This document shows, piece after piece, positions 17,564 through 25,809 of a stretch of DNA of 64,000 nt. Each line of letters opens with the position of its first letter. Positions within the stretch are counted from its first letter, which is position 1. The stretch comes from DATARH01 sp036489765 (GTDB lineage: Bacteria; Pseudomonadota; Alphaproteobacteria; ATCC43930; CGMCC-115725): contig DASXFE010000087.1 in assembly GCA_036489765.1 (NCBI GenBank), forward strand, positions 1-64,000. Direction: 5' to 3'. The notes beneath the pieces were generated by a model. It worked only from the letters and a program-made list of their open reading frames with translations, was not told where the DNA came from and did no database searches. Made by a program: the position numbers and the translations under genes.

Positions 17564-17989
17564 CTAGTCGCGGCGATAGGGATAGCAGCGGGTGCGCTCG
17601 AGCGTCATGCCGAAATGCGCGCCGAGCGCGCGAATCGCGGCGTCCTGATCGTCGTAGGGGTCGGCGTTGGAGGCACCGACGATGATCGGACGAAAGCTGC
17701 GGTCATCCTTGCCGCCGGGCGGCAGCATCGCGGTCGCGAGCGCACCGCCGTCATCCGCGCGCAGCGTCAGGAACAGCGGCATCTCACGCTGGATATAGGC
17801 CTTCATGCCGATTTCCTGCTCGAAATTCACCGTCGAGACAGGCTGAAACCCTTGTGCCGCCCGCTCGTATTCCTTGCGGAAATACTTCTCGACCGCATGG
17901 TGCATGATCTCGGATTCGGCGGCTGCCTCGCCCTCGGTCTCGATCCGGAACCATGTCTTTCCGTCCGGCGCGTCGCAGACATATTTCAT
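17564..17989 (-). CDS. Conserved hypothetical protein upstream of hpt
   Basis: A 141-residue cytosolic protein with no domain I recognise. It starts MKYVCDAPDGKTWFRIETEG, has a helical acidic middle (EIMHHAVEKYFRKEYERAAQ) and ends with a basic RTRCYPYRRD. There is no signal peptide or membrane segment. A strong ribosome site (GGAGGAATC) fixes the ATG at 17989 rather than the longer open frame. The stop is three bases from the presumed hpt start, so the two genes are probably co-translated. Confidence 0.75.
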   Translation of the reverse strand: MKYVCDAPDGKTWFRIETEGEAAAESEIMHHAVEKYFRKEYERAAQGFQPVSTVNFEQEIGMKAYIQREMPLFLTLRADDGGALATAMLPPGGKDDRSFRPIIVGASNADPYDDQDAAIRALGAHFGMTLERTRCYPYRRD

Positions 17990-18289
17990 GATTCCTCCAT
18001 GCTCTCGTCCCCGTACCCCCGCACCGGCGATCGGCAATCGCGGCGCAGTCGTGCTTAAGCAAAAGCCGCGGCGGGAAGGGAGTCAACACCCCGCTCAATG
18101 ATGCCGGCAGCATAGTCGGCGCGCCGCCGTGCTTCGCATTTTTCCTCGCAAATTGCCAAGCGGTTTCGAGACGAGAAAAGACCAAGGCTCGTACCCTTTA
18201 GTAAAACAAGAGAAATATTACCATGGTTAACAGAATATAACGTGGCACGTGGCGTGAAGTCAGTAGGTGCGACTGCACAGGAGCGCACC
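17990..18289. promoter_or_regulatory. Divergent promoter region
   Basis: The 300 bases between two divergent genes hold no convincing gene. The part from about 18195 to 18245 is clearly A/T-rich compared with the surroundings (AGAAATATTACCATGGTTAA, then CAGAATATAACGTGGC) and is the likely promoter zone for the plus-strand gene. The half nearer 18000-18190 is of ordinary composition. I see no repeat here. Confidence 0.4.
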
Positions 18290-18592
18290 ATGGCTTATTC
18301 GTCGGACCACGATCTTTCGCAACAAGCCGCCGTTCGTCGGCCGGATCCCTTTGTGTCCTTGACCGCGCACGACGCCGGCCGGGGCCGGTCATGGCTGCTC
18401 CGCTTGCTGATGAGCCCCTTCAAGGACGACGACGAGCGGGTCACCTATCGCCTCGCGGGCAAAGTGAGCGACGCGACGAACCGCGGCGACATTCGTGTCG
18501 CAAAGGCGTGGAACAGCAATGGCATGCCGGTCGCGGAGCCGCCGGGTGCGGTGGGGTTCAGCTCCGGCGACCGGCGGGCCGCCGGGCGCTAG
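18290..18592 (+). CDS. Small hypothetical protein
   Basis: A 100-residue soluble protein with no recognised domain. The start MAYSSDHDLSQQAAV is preceded by an AGGAG site, while a longer frame from 18242 lacks one. The middle (RSWLLRLLMSPFKDDDERVT) is basic then acidic, and the C-terminus is disordered-looking. Its last 35 bases overlap the end of the convergent AI-2E transporter gene. It is plausible as a real gene because of its own A/T-rich promoter zone and ribosome site. Confidence 0.55.
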   Translation: MAYSSDHDLSQQAAVRRPDPFVSLTAHDAGRGRSWLLRLLMSPFKDDDERVTYRLAGKVSDATNRGDIRVAKAWNSNGMPVAEPPGAVGFSSGDRRAAGR

Positions 18593-19721
18593 CGCGCCGC
18601 CGGCGCGGGGCCGTCGTGTAAGGCGGCGCCGCCGTCGGCGCGAGCTCGTCGGTCGGCCGTATGCCCTCGGTCCATTCGCGCCACAGCGCGACCAGCGCCG
18701 CCATTACCGCCGGCCCGACAAAGAGGCCGAGGAACCCCAGCGACTCGACCCCGCCGAGAATTCCCAGCAGCACCCAAAGGAACGGCAATCGCGCGTGGCC
18801 GCCGATCAAGACCGGGCGGACCACGTGGTCGGCGATGAAGACGACGACAAAGCCGCTGGCGGCGATGACGATGGCGCCCACGAGCTTGCCCTGCGCGATC
18901 AGGTAGAGAGAGGCGACGCAGAACACGGACGGCGCGGCGAACGGGATCACCGCGGCGACCCCGGTCACGGCACCGATCGTGGCCGGGTAGGGCAGGCCGA
19001 CAAAGAAATAGACGACGCCGAGAATAACACCTTCGGCCAACCCGACCAGGACGAGCCCGACCACGGTGGCGTGCACGGCGGCGACGATCTGTGCGCCGAG
19101 CCGCTCGCCGCGATGGCCGAGCATCCGGTCGCTGAGCCCGCGGATCTGCTCGGCAAGGCTCGCCCCGTGGCGAAACAGAAAGAACAGCGTCAACAGCGTA
19201 AAGCCGAACAGGATCAGCCGATGCACGATCTCGCCGCCATACTCGCGGGCGGAGGAAAGCATCCGCTGGTTGAACCGGCCGAACAGCTCCTGGACTATCG
19301 CCGGATCGCCGACATTGGCATTCCACCACTGGCTGATCGCGCCGCCGTAGCGGGGGATCTCGCCGAGCCATTCCGGCGCGGGAATACCGGATTGCTTGGC
19401 ATGCCCGATGAACTCGACGACGTAGTGCGTCTCGTGGGCCACTCCGACGCCGAGGAGGGCCAGCGGCACGATAAAGACGACGCCGACCAGGGTGACGAGC
19501 ACGGCCGGTGCGACATCGCCCGCGAATCGCCCGGGGGTCACGCGCAACAGGCGAACATAGAGCGGCCACAACGCGATCGCAAAGATGCCGGCCCAGACGA
19601 GGGCGACCAGGAACTCGTGAAGAATCCAGACACCGGCCGCGATCAGAGCCGCCGCGAGGACGACGCTGGCGATGCTCTGCCGCAGCGGGACGGGGGAAGG
19701 TGCGTCGGCTTCGGGCTCCAT
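18558..19721 (-). CDS. AI-2E family transporter (UPF0118/PerM-like permease)
   Basis: An integral membrane protein of 387 residues with about eight hydrophobic segments. The first pair is near residues 14-60, a soluble excursion around residues 100-160 (HAKQSGIPAPEWLGEIPRYG) follows, and then the conserved C-terminal group YFFVGLPYPATIGAVTGVAA, VIPFAAPSVF and LPFLWVLLGILGGVESLGFL, ending in VGPAVMAALVALWREW. Family members export autoinducer-2 or act as ion antiporters, and the substrate here is unknown. The start at 19721 has a GAGG site. The tail after the last helix is Arg/Ala/Pro rich and overlaps the convergent neighbour. Confidence 0.88.
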   Translation of the reverse strand: MEPEADAPSPVPLRQSIASVVLAAALIAAGVWILHEFLVALVWAGIFAIALWPLYVRLLRVTPGRFAGDVAPAVLVTLVGVVFIVPLALLGVGVAHETHYVVEFIGHAKQSGIPAPEWLGEIPRYGGAISQWWNANVGDPAIVQELFGRFNQRMLSSAREYGGEIVHRLILFGFTLLTLFFLFRHGASLAEQIRGLSDRMLGHRGERLGAQIVAAVHATVVGLVLVGLAEGVILGVVYFFVGLPYPATIGAVTGVAAVIPFAAPSVFCVASLYLIAQGKLVGAIVIAASGFVVVFIADHVVRPVLIGGHARLPFLWVLLGILGGVESLGFLGLFVGPAVMAALVALWREWTEGIRPTDELAPTAAPPYTTAPRRRRASARRPAGRRS

Positions 19722-19891
19722 GTGGGTCGCCTCGGGATTGCGGTTCAGCACTTTAGCGCAACTCCGGGCGTAACCGAATCGGGCTGATACGGTGGTCTTG
19801 CCGCGACGCCTCTCTCGGCATAGGCTTTTCCACAGTGATGGACGGTACGTGGCCGCAAAACAGCCGGCCCGCAACCCGAGGAGGTTTGCCG

Positions 19892-20401
19892 ATGGAACGC
19901 ACGCTTCAAGAGTTTTCCGCCGAGTTGCACCGTATCCTCGCCGCCGACCCCGGCCCCGAGGGGCGCAAGAGGGTTTGCAAGGTGGTCGGCGAGATGTGCG
20001 TCGACAAGGCGTTCGTCGGCAAATACCTGACCGACGACGCGCCGGACCGGAAGATCCTCTATGAAGATCCCGAGCTCGGCTTCTGCATCCTCGGTCACGT
20101 CAATCACGGCGCCAAGGGGTCAAAGCCGCACGATCACGGCCCGACCTGGGCGATCTATGGGCAGGCCGCCGGCGAGACGATCATGAGCGACTGGGAAATG
20201 CTGTCGCCGCCGGACGACGGCGAGCCGGGCAAGGTCAAGCTGGTCCGCGAATACACGCTCACCCCGGGCTCGTCCTATCTCTACAACGAGGGCGACCTGC
20301 ATTCGCCGCGCCGCGCCGATTCGACCAAGCTGATCCGCATCGAGGGCCGCAACGTCGAGAAGATCAAGCGCCTGCCGTACGAAGAGGCGAAAGGCTTCTG
20401 A
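19892..20401 (+). CDS. Cupin-like double-stranded beta-helix protein
   Basis: A 169-residue protein resembling small metal-dependent enzymes of the cupin class (cysteine dioxygenase-like fold). The likely metal-site motif is SKPHDHGPTWAIYGQAAGET, with two histidines two apart, and a later histidine stands in YNEGDLHSPRR. An N-terminal helical stretch (EEF-type ERTLQEFSAELHRILA) precedes the barrel. A GAGGAGG site sets the ATG at 19892. The substrate is not known. The neighbours give no pathway hint. Confidence 0.75.
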   Translation: MERTLQEFSAELHRILAADPGPEGRKRVCKVVGEMCVDKAFVGKYLTDDAPDRKILYEDPELGFCILGHVNHGAKGSKPHDHGPTWAIYGQAAGETIMSDWEMLSPPDDGEPGKVKLVREYTLTPGSSYLYNEGDLHSPRRADSTKLIRIEGRNVEKIKRLPYEEAKGF

Positions 20402-20522
20402 CCCGAGCAAGTTCGGTGCCCGAGTGACGGGCGCTTCTCTACGGGAAGTTGAGACAGCGGGGCGGCGTCAGCGCGGCCCCGCTTTTCAATGCCTGCTTCG
20501 CCTACTCTCGCTTTTACAGACA

Positions 20523-20609
20523 CGTCATCCTGGCGAAGGTCGGACCCTTTTATCCCTCGCTCGTGCGCTTCTGCCGTGGATCTGGATCCCGGTCTTCGCC
20601 TGGATGACG
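20523..20609. repeat. Intergenic inverted repeat, CGTCATCCTGGCGAAGG type
   Basis: Starts CGTCATCCTGGCGAAGGTCG and ends GTCTTCGCCTGGATGACG, inverted ends with a few mismatches. Inside, GGATCTGGATCCCGG gives further pairing. It is a looser relative of the copies at 5094 and 10214, with the same CGTCA/TGACG ends and similar size. Confidence 0.65.
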
Positions 20610-20657
20610 GCGTACTTTTGAAGCGCGGGGTAGGGCGCGCGCCGACCCACCAAACAA

Positions 20658-20683
20658 AAACTGCCCCGCACAGGGGGCAGTTT
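20658..20683. terminator. Hairpin terminator 1
   Basis: AAACTGCCCC, a GCACAG loop, then GGGGCAGTTT: a perfect 10-bp stem with an A run on one side and a T run on the other. It can work in both directions between the convergent genes at 20401 and 20768. Confidence 0.8.
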
Positions 20684-20696
20684 AGACAGAAAGACG

Positions 20697-20720
20697 AGGG
20701 CACCCGTTTGTGGGTGCCCT
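20697..20720. terminator. Hairpin terminator 2
   Basis: AGGGCACCC, loop GTTTGT, GGGTGCCCT: a perfect 9-bp stem followed on the plus side by CTCTTCCTCT and on the minus side by CGTCTTTCT. It probably serves the minus-strand OmpA-like gene whose stop is 48 bases away, and backs up terminator 1. Confidence 0.75.
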
Positions 20721-20767
20721 CTCTTCCTCTGCAGCTATGATCGATGCGCGCCTAGACGCGCTACGAC

Positions 20768-21205
20768 TTAGCCCTCAACCACCGTGACGCGACGGTTGTG
20801 AGGCTCGCGGACGCCGTTCGGCGTCGGGACCGCAAGATCGGTCTCGCCGCGGCCGGAGATCGCCATGGCCCTCCACGGCACGCCCATCTTCGCCAGGGCA
20901 TGCCCAACGTGACGCGCACGCAGAACCGACAACCGCTGATTATAGCGGGCCGAACCCGACGTATCGGTATACCCCGTCACCTGCACGGTCACGACGCCGC
21001 CACCACGATACACATTCGCAGCCTGCTGCAGGATGGCCATGCCGGCGGGACCGACCCATGAGCGGTTCCAGCCGAAATAGACAGTGAACGCATGATTGGG
21101 CATCGCAGCAACGGGCGCCGCCGGCGGCGGGGCCGAACCCGGAGCGACAGGCTGCAAGCAGCCAGCCAACGCCAGGAGTGAGCAGAGGACTAGGGCGCGT
21201 TTCAT
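20768..21205 (-). CDS. OmpA-family outer-membrane lipoprotein
   Basis: A 145-residue lipoprotein. The signal MKRALVLCSLLALAGC ends in a lipobox with Cys16, followed by a Pro/Ala linker and one OmpA-like peptidoglycan-binding domain. That domain contains TVQVTGYTDTSGSARYNQRL, the expected Asp and Arg contacts, and ends EPHNRRVTVVEG. It should tether the outer membrane to the cell wall like a small Pal. A strong CGGAGGAAACCG site precedes the ATG, and the promoter region up to 21290 is A/T-rich, with two TATAGT hexamers. Confidence 0.9.
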   Translation of the reverse strand: MKRALVLCSLLALAGCLQPVAPGSAPPPAAPVAAMPNHAFTVYFGWNRSWVGPAGMAILQQAANVYRGGGVVTVQVTGYTDTSGSARYNQRLSVLRARHVGHALAKMGVPWRAMAISGRGETDLAVPTPNGVREPHNRRVTVVEG

Positions 21206-21345
21206 CGGTTTCCTCCGATAGTTGAGGAGTTCACACTATAAGAAATCACGCTTTTATACTATAGCGAAACGGATTTTCCATCCCTAAACCCATCCAGCGG
21301 TTGATAAGTTGCCGGGTGTGACAAAGAGAGCGCTTTTCCCAGGTT

Positions 21346-22743
21346 TCAGGCCGCGTTGGCGTGTGCAACCCCGCTAAACCAAGCATACGAAGCCTTTGGG
21401 GTGCGCTTCAATGTCGCGCGGTCCACGCCGACCAGACCGAACGGCCGCGTATACCCCCAGGCCCACTCGAAATTGTCGAGAACCGACCAGGCGAAATACC
21501 CGCGCAAATCTACCCCTGCGGCAATTGCCTTGCGGCAGGCCAGGATATGCTCGCGCAGAAAGGTGATCCGATCTTCGTCGTCGATCCGGCCGTCCGGTCC
21601 TGGATGGTCGAGGAAACAGGCGCCGTTCTCGGTGATATAGAGGGTTGGATTGCCATAGTTCTTGTGGAGGTCGAGCAACAGCTCGTAAAGCGCGCCGGGA
21701 TCGATCGCCCAGCCCATCGCCGTGGTTTTGGTGCCCGGCGGCAAGGCGCCCCAATTGGTGCCGACGAGCCCGCCGGGATCGGCGCGCTGATACATCGGGC
21801 TATAGTAATTGACCCCGAGATAGTCGACCGGCTGCCGGATTTCTTTGAGATCGTCCGGCTGCATTAGTGGCGCCACAAAGGGTTCGATCAATGCAGGGTA
21901 GCGGCCTTGAAATAAAGGGTTGAGAAACGAACGGTTCCACAAGGCGTCCCAGATCTCAGCCGCACGGTGGTTCGCGTCGGAATTGTCCGAAGGCCGGACG
22001 GGCTGGAGACTCAATACGGTACCGAGTTTGAACCGGCTGCCGCCGAGCGCGCGCAAGGTTGCGAGCCCTCGCCCCTGGGCAAGGTTCTGGTGATGGGCGG
22101 CGGCAAACATCTTGTCGCGGCTTTTGAATCCCGGCGCGTGTTCGCCATAGCCGTTGCCGATGACCGCGACGACCGAGGGCTCGTTGAGCATCACCCAGCG
22201 GTTGACCCGGTCGCCGAGCCGCCCGGCCATCAGCTTCGCGTAATCGGCGAACCAGTCGGCGATCTGCCGGTTGTTCCAGCCGCCCTTGTCCTGCAACCCC
22301 TGGGGTAGATCCCAATGGTAGAGACAGACCCAGGGCTCGACCCCGGCCTTGAGTGCGGTATCGACGAGGCGGCTGTAGTAGTCGAGCCCCTTCGAGTCGG
22401 GCTGCCCCGTGCCGTCGGGCAGCACGCGCGGCCACGAGATCGAAAAGCGATAGGCCTTGAGCCCGGCCCCGGCGATCAGCGCGATGTCGTCGGCGTAGCG
22501 GTGGTAGCTGTCGTCGGCGACATCGCCGTTGCTGCGGTCGTGGATTGTCCCGGGCAGCCGGCAGAATGTGTCCCAGATGCTGTCCGCCTTGCGGTCGCCG
22601 CGCCCCTCGACCTGATACGACGAGGTCGCCGTTCCCCAAAGAAAGCCCGGCGGGAATTTTACCGGTTCGGCGGGCGCGGGCTGGGGGAGGGCGGTCGCCG
22701 CGATCCCGGCGGCGCCGGCCTTGAGCACTGTGCGCCGATTCAC
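21346..22743 (-). CDS. Glycoside hydrolase family 1 beta-glucosidase, exported
   Basis: A (beta/alpha)8 retaining glycosidase of 465 residues. The acid/base Glu188 stands in WVMLNEPS and the nucleophile Glu372 in LYITENG. Other GH1 marks are PPGFLWGTATSSYQVEG near the N-terminus and YFAWSVLDNFEWAWGY near the C-terminus. Unlike most GH1 enzymes it has an export signal, with MNRRTVLKAGAAGIAATALP as a Tat-like N-terminus, so it likely acts in the periplasm. The start codon is GTG, and its GGGAG ribosome site lies at the edge of a repeat element. A lactonase gene follows upstream on the same strand. Confidence 0.93.
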   Translation of the reverse strand: MNRRTVLKAGAAGIAATALPQPAPAEPVKFPPGFLWGTATSSYQVEGRGDRKADSIWDTFCRLPGTIHDRSNGDVADDSYHRYADDIALIAGAGLKAYRFSISWPRVLPDGTGQPDSKGLDYYSRLVDTALKAGVEPWVCLYHWDLPQGLQDKGGWNNRQIADWFADYAKLMAGRLGDRVNRWVMLNEPSVVAVIGNGYGEHAPGFKSRDKMFAAAHHQNLAQGRGLATLRALGGSRFKLGTVLSLQPVRPSDNSDANHRAAEIWDALWNRSFLNPLFQGRYPALIEPFVAPLMQPDDLKEIRQPVDYLGVNYYSPMYQRADPGGLVGTNWGALPPGTKTTAMGWAIDPGALYELLLDLHKNYGNPTLYITENGACFLDHPGPDGRIDDEDRITFLREHILACRKAIAAGVDLRGYFAWSVLDNFEWAWGYTRPFGLVGVDRATLKRTPKASYAWFSGVAHANAA

Positions 22744-22753
22744 CGGTCATGCT

Positions 22754-22868
22754 CCCTCTCCGCCCATTGGGGGGAGAGGGCTGGGGTGAGGTGGGAATGT
22801 GAGGAGCCTGCCCACCTCACCCTCCCGCTGCGTGGGCCTCTCCCTCTCCGCCCGATGGGCGAAGAGGG
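22754..22868. repeat. Intergenic inverted repeat, CCCTCTCCGCCCAT family, copy 2
   Basis: Begins CCCTCTCCGCCCATTGGGGG and ends CCCGATGGGCGAAGAGGG. It matches the element at 11914-12028 in inverted orientation, including the shared GCCTGCCCACCTCACCCTCC part. It fills the space between the lactonase gene and the GH1 gene, and its outer edge supplies the purine-rich ribosome site of the GH1 gene. Confidence 0.85.
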
Positions 22869-22890
22869 GATGTTTTCGTCCCTCACGAAA

Positions 22891-23847
22891 CTAGCCGCCG
22901 ACGGCGCCCTCGGTGTTGACGTAGATCGCATAGAGCGAGTGGCTGGCGGCGATGAAGAGGCGGTTGCGCTTGGTGCCGCCGAAACAAAGGTTCGCCGCGC
23001 GCTCGGGAAGGGCGATGCGGCCGATCATCTTGCCGTCGGGCGCGAAGACGGCGACACCGTTGAGCGCCTCGCTCATTCCCCATCCGCACCACAGATTGCC
23101 TTCGACGTCGCAGCGGAAGCCGTCGGGCGTGCCGTCGCCGACCTCGCCGAAATCGGTGCCGTTCTTCAGCGTCGTGCCGTCTTCGGCAACATCGAAGCGG
23201 CGGATCGCCCGTTTCGGCTGGGCCCGCGATTCGACGACGTAGAGCTTCGACTCGTCGGGCGAAAAGGCGAGGCCGTTGGGGCCGCGGATGTCGTCGGCGG
23301 CGACGGTCACCTTTCCGGTCGCGCCGTCGATGCGATAGACGCGGGTGACCGGGAGTTCGGGCTCGCTGCGGTCGCCTTCGTAATTGCCCATGATCCCGAA
23401 GGGCGGGTCGGTGAACCACACCGAGCCGTCGGATTTGACGACGACGTCGTTCGGCGAGTTGAGCGGCTTTCCGTCGACCCGGTTGCACAGGATCGTGATC
23501 GTGCCGTCATGCTCGGTGCGGGTGACGCGGCGGGCGCCGTGCTCGCAGGTGACGAGCCGGCCCTGGCGGTCGCGGGTGTTGCCGTTGGAATTGTGCGACG
23601 GCTTCCTGAACACGCTGACGGCGCCCGTCTCCTCCTCCCATTTGAGGATGCGGTCGTTCGGGATGTCGCTCCACAGCAGGTAACGGCCGTCGCCGATCCA
23701 CACCGGCCCCTCGCTCCAGCGGCAGCCGGTGTAGAGCTTCTCGACCGAGGCGTTGAACGGCGGCCGGATCTTTTCGAAGCGCGGGTCAAGGGTGACGACC
23801 GCGGGGTCGGGATAAAGCGGGCTGGGCTGCCAGTCTGCGGCGGTCAT
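22891..23847 (-). CDS. SMP-30/gluconolactonase family protein
   Basis: A 318-residue six-bladed beta-propeller sugar-lactone hydrolase, requiring a divalent metal. Marks of the family are YTGCRWSEGPVWIGDGRYLL with the metal-binding Glu, NSPNDVVVKSDGSVWFTDPP with the Asn ligand, and IRGPNGLAFSPDESKLYVVE with the second Asn. No signal peptide is visible. Position upstream of an exported beta-glucosidase suggests joint use of glycosides or sugar lactones, though the repeat between them may separate their transcripts. Confidence 0.9.
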   Translation of the reverse strand: MTAADWQPSPLYPDPAVVTLDPRFEKIRPPFNASVEKLYTGCRWSEGPVWIGDGRYLLWSDIPNDRILKWEEETGAVSVFRKPSHNSNGNTRDRQGRLVTCEHGARRVTRTEHDGTITILCNRVDGKPLNSPNDVVVKSDGSVWFTDPPFGIMGNYEGDRSEPELPVTRVYRIDGATGKVTVAADDIRGPNGLAFSPDESKLYVVESRAQPKRAIRRFDVAEDGTTLKNGTDFGEVGDGTPDGFRCDVEGNLWCGWGMSEALNGVAVFAPDGKMIGRIALPERAANLCFGGTKRNRLFIAASHSLYAIYVNTEGAVGG

Positions 23848-23919
23848 CGTGCGCTCCCTCGCTGCGTTTGTTGGGCGGCAGCATGGAGCGTTTGCCGCCC
23901 GGGCTCAAGGCCCGGCAGC

Positions 23920-24084
23920 TTAGGGGAACGCGTTGGCGACCGCCTTGAAGAAGCTGGTGATGTTGGCCCCGATCTGGGTCGCGCCGGCAAAGATGGCGAT
24001 CGAGATCAGCGCGCCGATCATCGCGTATTCGATCGCAGTAACGCCCGAATCAGAGCCTATTGCTTTGACGAGAGCAGTGCGCAT
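23920..24084 (-). CDS. Flp family type IVb pilin, orphan
   Basis: A 54-residue prepilin. A short basic leader (MRTALVKAIGSDSG) precedes the hydrophobic helix VTAIEYAMIGALISIAIFAG, with the conserved Glu and Tyr expected five and six residues after the cleaved Gly. The ATG at 24084 gives the typical Flp length, and the open frame from 24159 adds unrelated residues. No tad/cpa assembly genes are nearby, so it would rely on a distant Tad machine or be silent. Confidence 0.88.
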   Translation of the reverse strand: MRTALVKAIGSDSGVTAIEYAMIGALISIAIFAGATQIGANITSFFKAVANAFP

Positions 24085-24205
24085 ACGACGAAAATCCACA
24101 GTCGCGAACCCGCCAATGATCCCGGCGAGCCATTGAGAAGGAGTTAAGGTTCCTGGCACACTCCCCCGAACTCGCCCCGGAGACCCGCATGCCGAGCCGT
24201 TGCCG

Positions 24206-24685
24206 ATGACGATCCCGACTCCTTATGCCCGCTATCAAGGCGAGGTACTGCCCGAATGGATCGACTGGAACGGGCACCTTAACCTCGCCTATTACGTCGT
24301 GCTGTTCGACAAGGCGACCGACGTGCTGTTCGAAGAATTGGGCATCGGCTACGCCTATCGGAAGGAAACCGATCGCGGAACGTTTGTCGCCGAGACCCAT
24401 ACCCGCTACGAGCGTGAGCTTTTGGTCCATGAAAAGGTATCGGTGACGACGCAGGTCGTCGCCGCCGACGACAAGCGCCTCCATATGGCGCACGAGATGT
24501 TTCGACTGAAGGACGGGTTGCGCGCGGCGACGCAGGAATTGCTGTATCTGCATGTCGATCTCCGCGCCCGGCGGGTGTGCCCGTTCCCGCCCGAGCTCAA
24601 GGCGCGCGTGGCCGATGCCGTGGCGGCGCATGCCGGGCTGCCGCGCCTCGATTGGGTCGGGCGCAAGGTCGGGATGCCGCGATGA
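24206..24685 (+). CDS. Hotdog-fold acyl-CoA thioesterase family protein
   Basis: A 159-residue hotdog protein. The segment LPEWIDWNGHLNLAYYVVLF contains the Asn/Asp-type active-site region of the 4HBT family, followed by FVAETHTRYERELLVHEKVS and a closing strand LLYLHVDLRARRV. It resembles the betainyl-CoA thioesterases linked to carnitine dehydrogenases, but no carnitine genes are adjacent, so the substrate is open. The stop overlaps the start of the epimerase gene by four bases (ATGA). Confidence 0.82.
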   Translation: MTIPTPYARYQGEVLPEWIDWNGHLNLAYYVVLFDKATDVLFEELGIGYAYRKETDRGTFVAETHTRYERELLVHEKVSVTTQVVAADDKRLHMAHEMFRLKDGLRAATQELLYLHVDLRARRVCPFPPELKARVADAVAAHAGLPRLDWVGRKVGMPR

Positions 24686-25809
24686 CCGCCACCGTCGCTG
24701 CGGCCGCCGCGGCGGCTCGTGAATGGCTTTACGATGCCGCCTTCCCGTTCTGGTTCGAGCGCGGGATCGACCGCGAGCACGGCGGCTTTATCGATCTCGT
24801 GGAAATCGACGGCGGCGTGGTGCCCGGGTCGGCAAAGCGCACGCTTGTCCAGGGGCGCCAGGTCTATGCCTTCGCGATGGCCGGTCGGCTCGGATGGGCC
24901 GGGCAGTGGCGCGAAGCGGTCGAGACCGGGCTCGCCACGATCGATCGCGATTGCCGCCATCCCGCGGGCGGCTTCATCCACTCGCTCGACAGCGGCAACC
25001 GCCCCGCCGAACAGCGGCGCGACCTGTACGACCAGGCTTTTGTCGCGACCGCTGAGGCCTATGGCGCGGAGGCGCTCGGCGATCCCGGCCGGATCGAGCG
25101 CGCCCGCGCCGTCTTTGCCGAGCTCGATCGTAGCTGGCGGCGCTGGCCGGCCGGGTACCGGGAGGGCGAATTGCCCAATCCGGCCTACCGCCGCCAAAAC
25201 CCGCACATGCACCTCTTCGAGGCGGCGCTGGCGATCCGGCAGAGCCGGTGGGGAAACCACGCCGATCTGGTGCGGTGCGAGCAGATCGCGGGCTGGTTCG
25301 CACGCCATTTCTTCGACCGCGGCCGGGGCCTGCTGCCCGAATATTTCGACGCGGATTGGGGCATTGCCGCAGACGAAGCCGCGCAGACCGTCGAGCCCGG
25401 GCACCATTTCGAGTGGCTCTGGCTGCTCGCGATGTTGAAGCCGGCTGGGGGCAGCGACTTGTCCGCGATCGGCGAGCGCCTCTGGCACTTTGCCCAGCGC
25501 CATGGCATCGACCGCACCCGCAACGTCGCCGTCGACGAGCTCGGCTTCGACGGCCGGGTGAAGTCGGCACGGGCCCGGCTATGGCCGCAGACCGAGCGGC
25601 TCAAGGCCGCGATCACGATGCGGGACGAGGCGGAGATCCTCGCCGCCTTCGACGGACTCCAGCCCTACCTCGCGACACCTGCCGCCGGCGCCTGCTACGA
25701 CAAGATGCGTCCTGAAGGCGGGTTCGAGGCCGAGCCCTCCCGCGCCAGCTCGCTCTACCACATCGTCTGCGCCTACGCGGAGCTGTTGAGCTTAGCAGCG
25801 CCGGGCTAG
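24682..25809 (+). CDS. AGE-family sugar epimerase/isomerase
   Basis: An (alpha/alpha)6-barrel protein of 375 residues in the N-acylglucosamine 2-epimerase family, which includes mannose isomerase and cellobiose epimerase. Seen are HGGFIDLVEIDG, LVQGRQVYAFAMAGRLG, QNPHMHLFEAALAI with catalytic-type histidines, and EPGHHFEWLWLLAML. The real start is the ATG at 24682 coupled to the thioesterase stop. It ends four bases into the convergent encapsulin gene. Sugar substrate not assignable. Confidence 0.87.
   Translation: MTATVAAAAAAAREWLYDAAFPFWFERGIDREHGGFIDLVEIDGGVVPGSAKRTLVQGRQVYAFAMAGRLGWAGQWREAVETGLATIDRDCRHPAGGFIHSLDSGNRPAEQRRDLYDQAFVATAEAYGAEALGDPGRIERARAVFAELDRSWRRWPAGYREGELPNPAYRRQNPHMHLFEAALAIRQSRWGNHADLVRCEQIAGWFARHFFDRGRGLLPEYFDADWGIAADEAAQTVEPGHHFEWLWLLAMLKPAGGSDLSAIGERLWHFAQRHGIDRTRNVAVDELGFDGRVKSARARLWPQTERLKAAITMRDEAEILAAFDGLQPYLATPAAGACYDKMRPEGGFEAEPSRASSLYHIVCAYAELLSLAAPG

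Larger units (their letters stand above)
20402..20767. other. Gene-free interval with repeat and terminators
   Basis: The 366 bases between the convergent cupin-like and OmpA-like genes contain no credible gene. They hold a diverged repeat unit (20523-20609) and two strong hairpins (20658-20683 and 20697-20720) described separately. Confidence 0.7.

Noticed and set aside
18055..18291. Minus-strand frame of 78 codons in the divergent promoter region, with CEEKCEARRRADYAAG
   Set aside because: No ribosome site or family match, its start lies within the neighbouring gene's start, and it covers the A/T-rich promoter zone. A 40-residue real peptide cannot be excluded.
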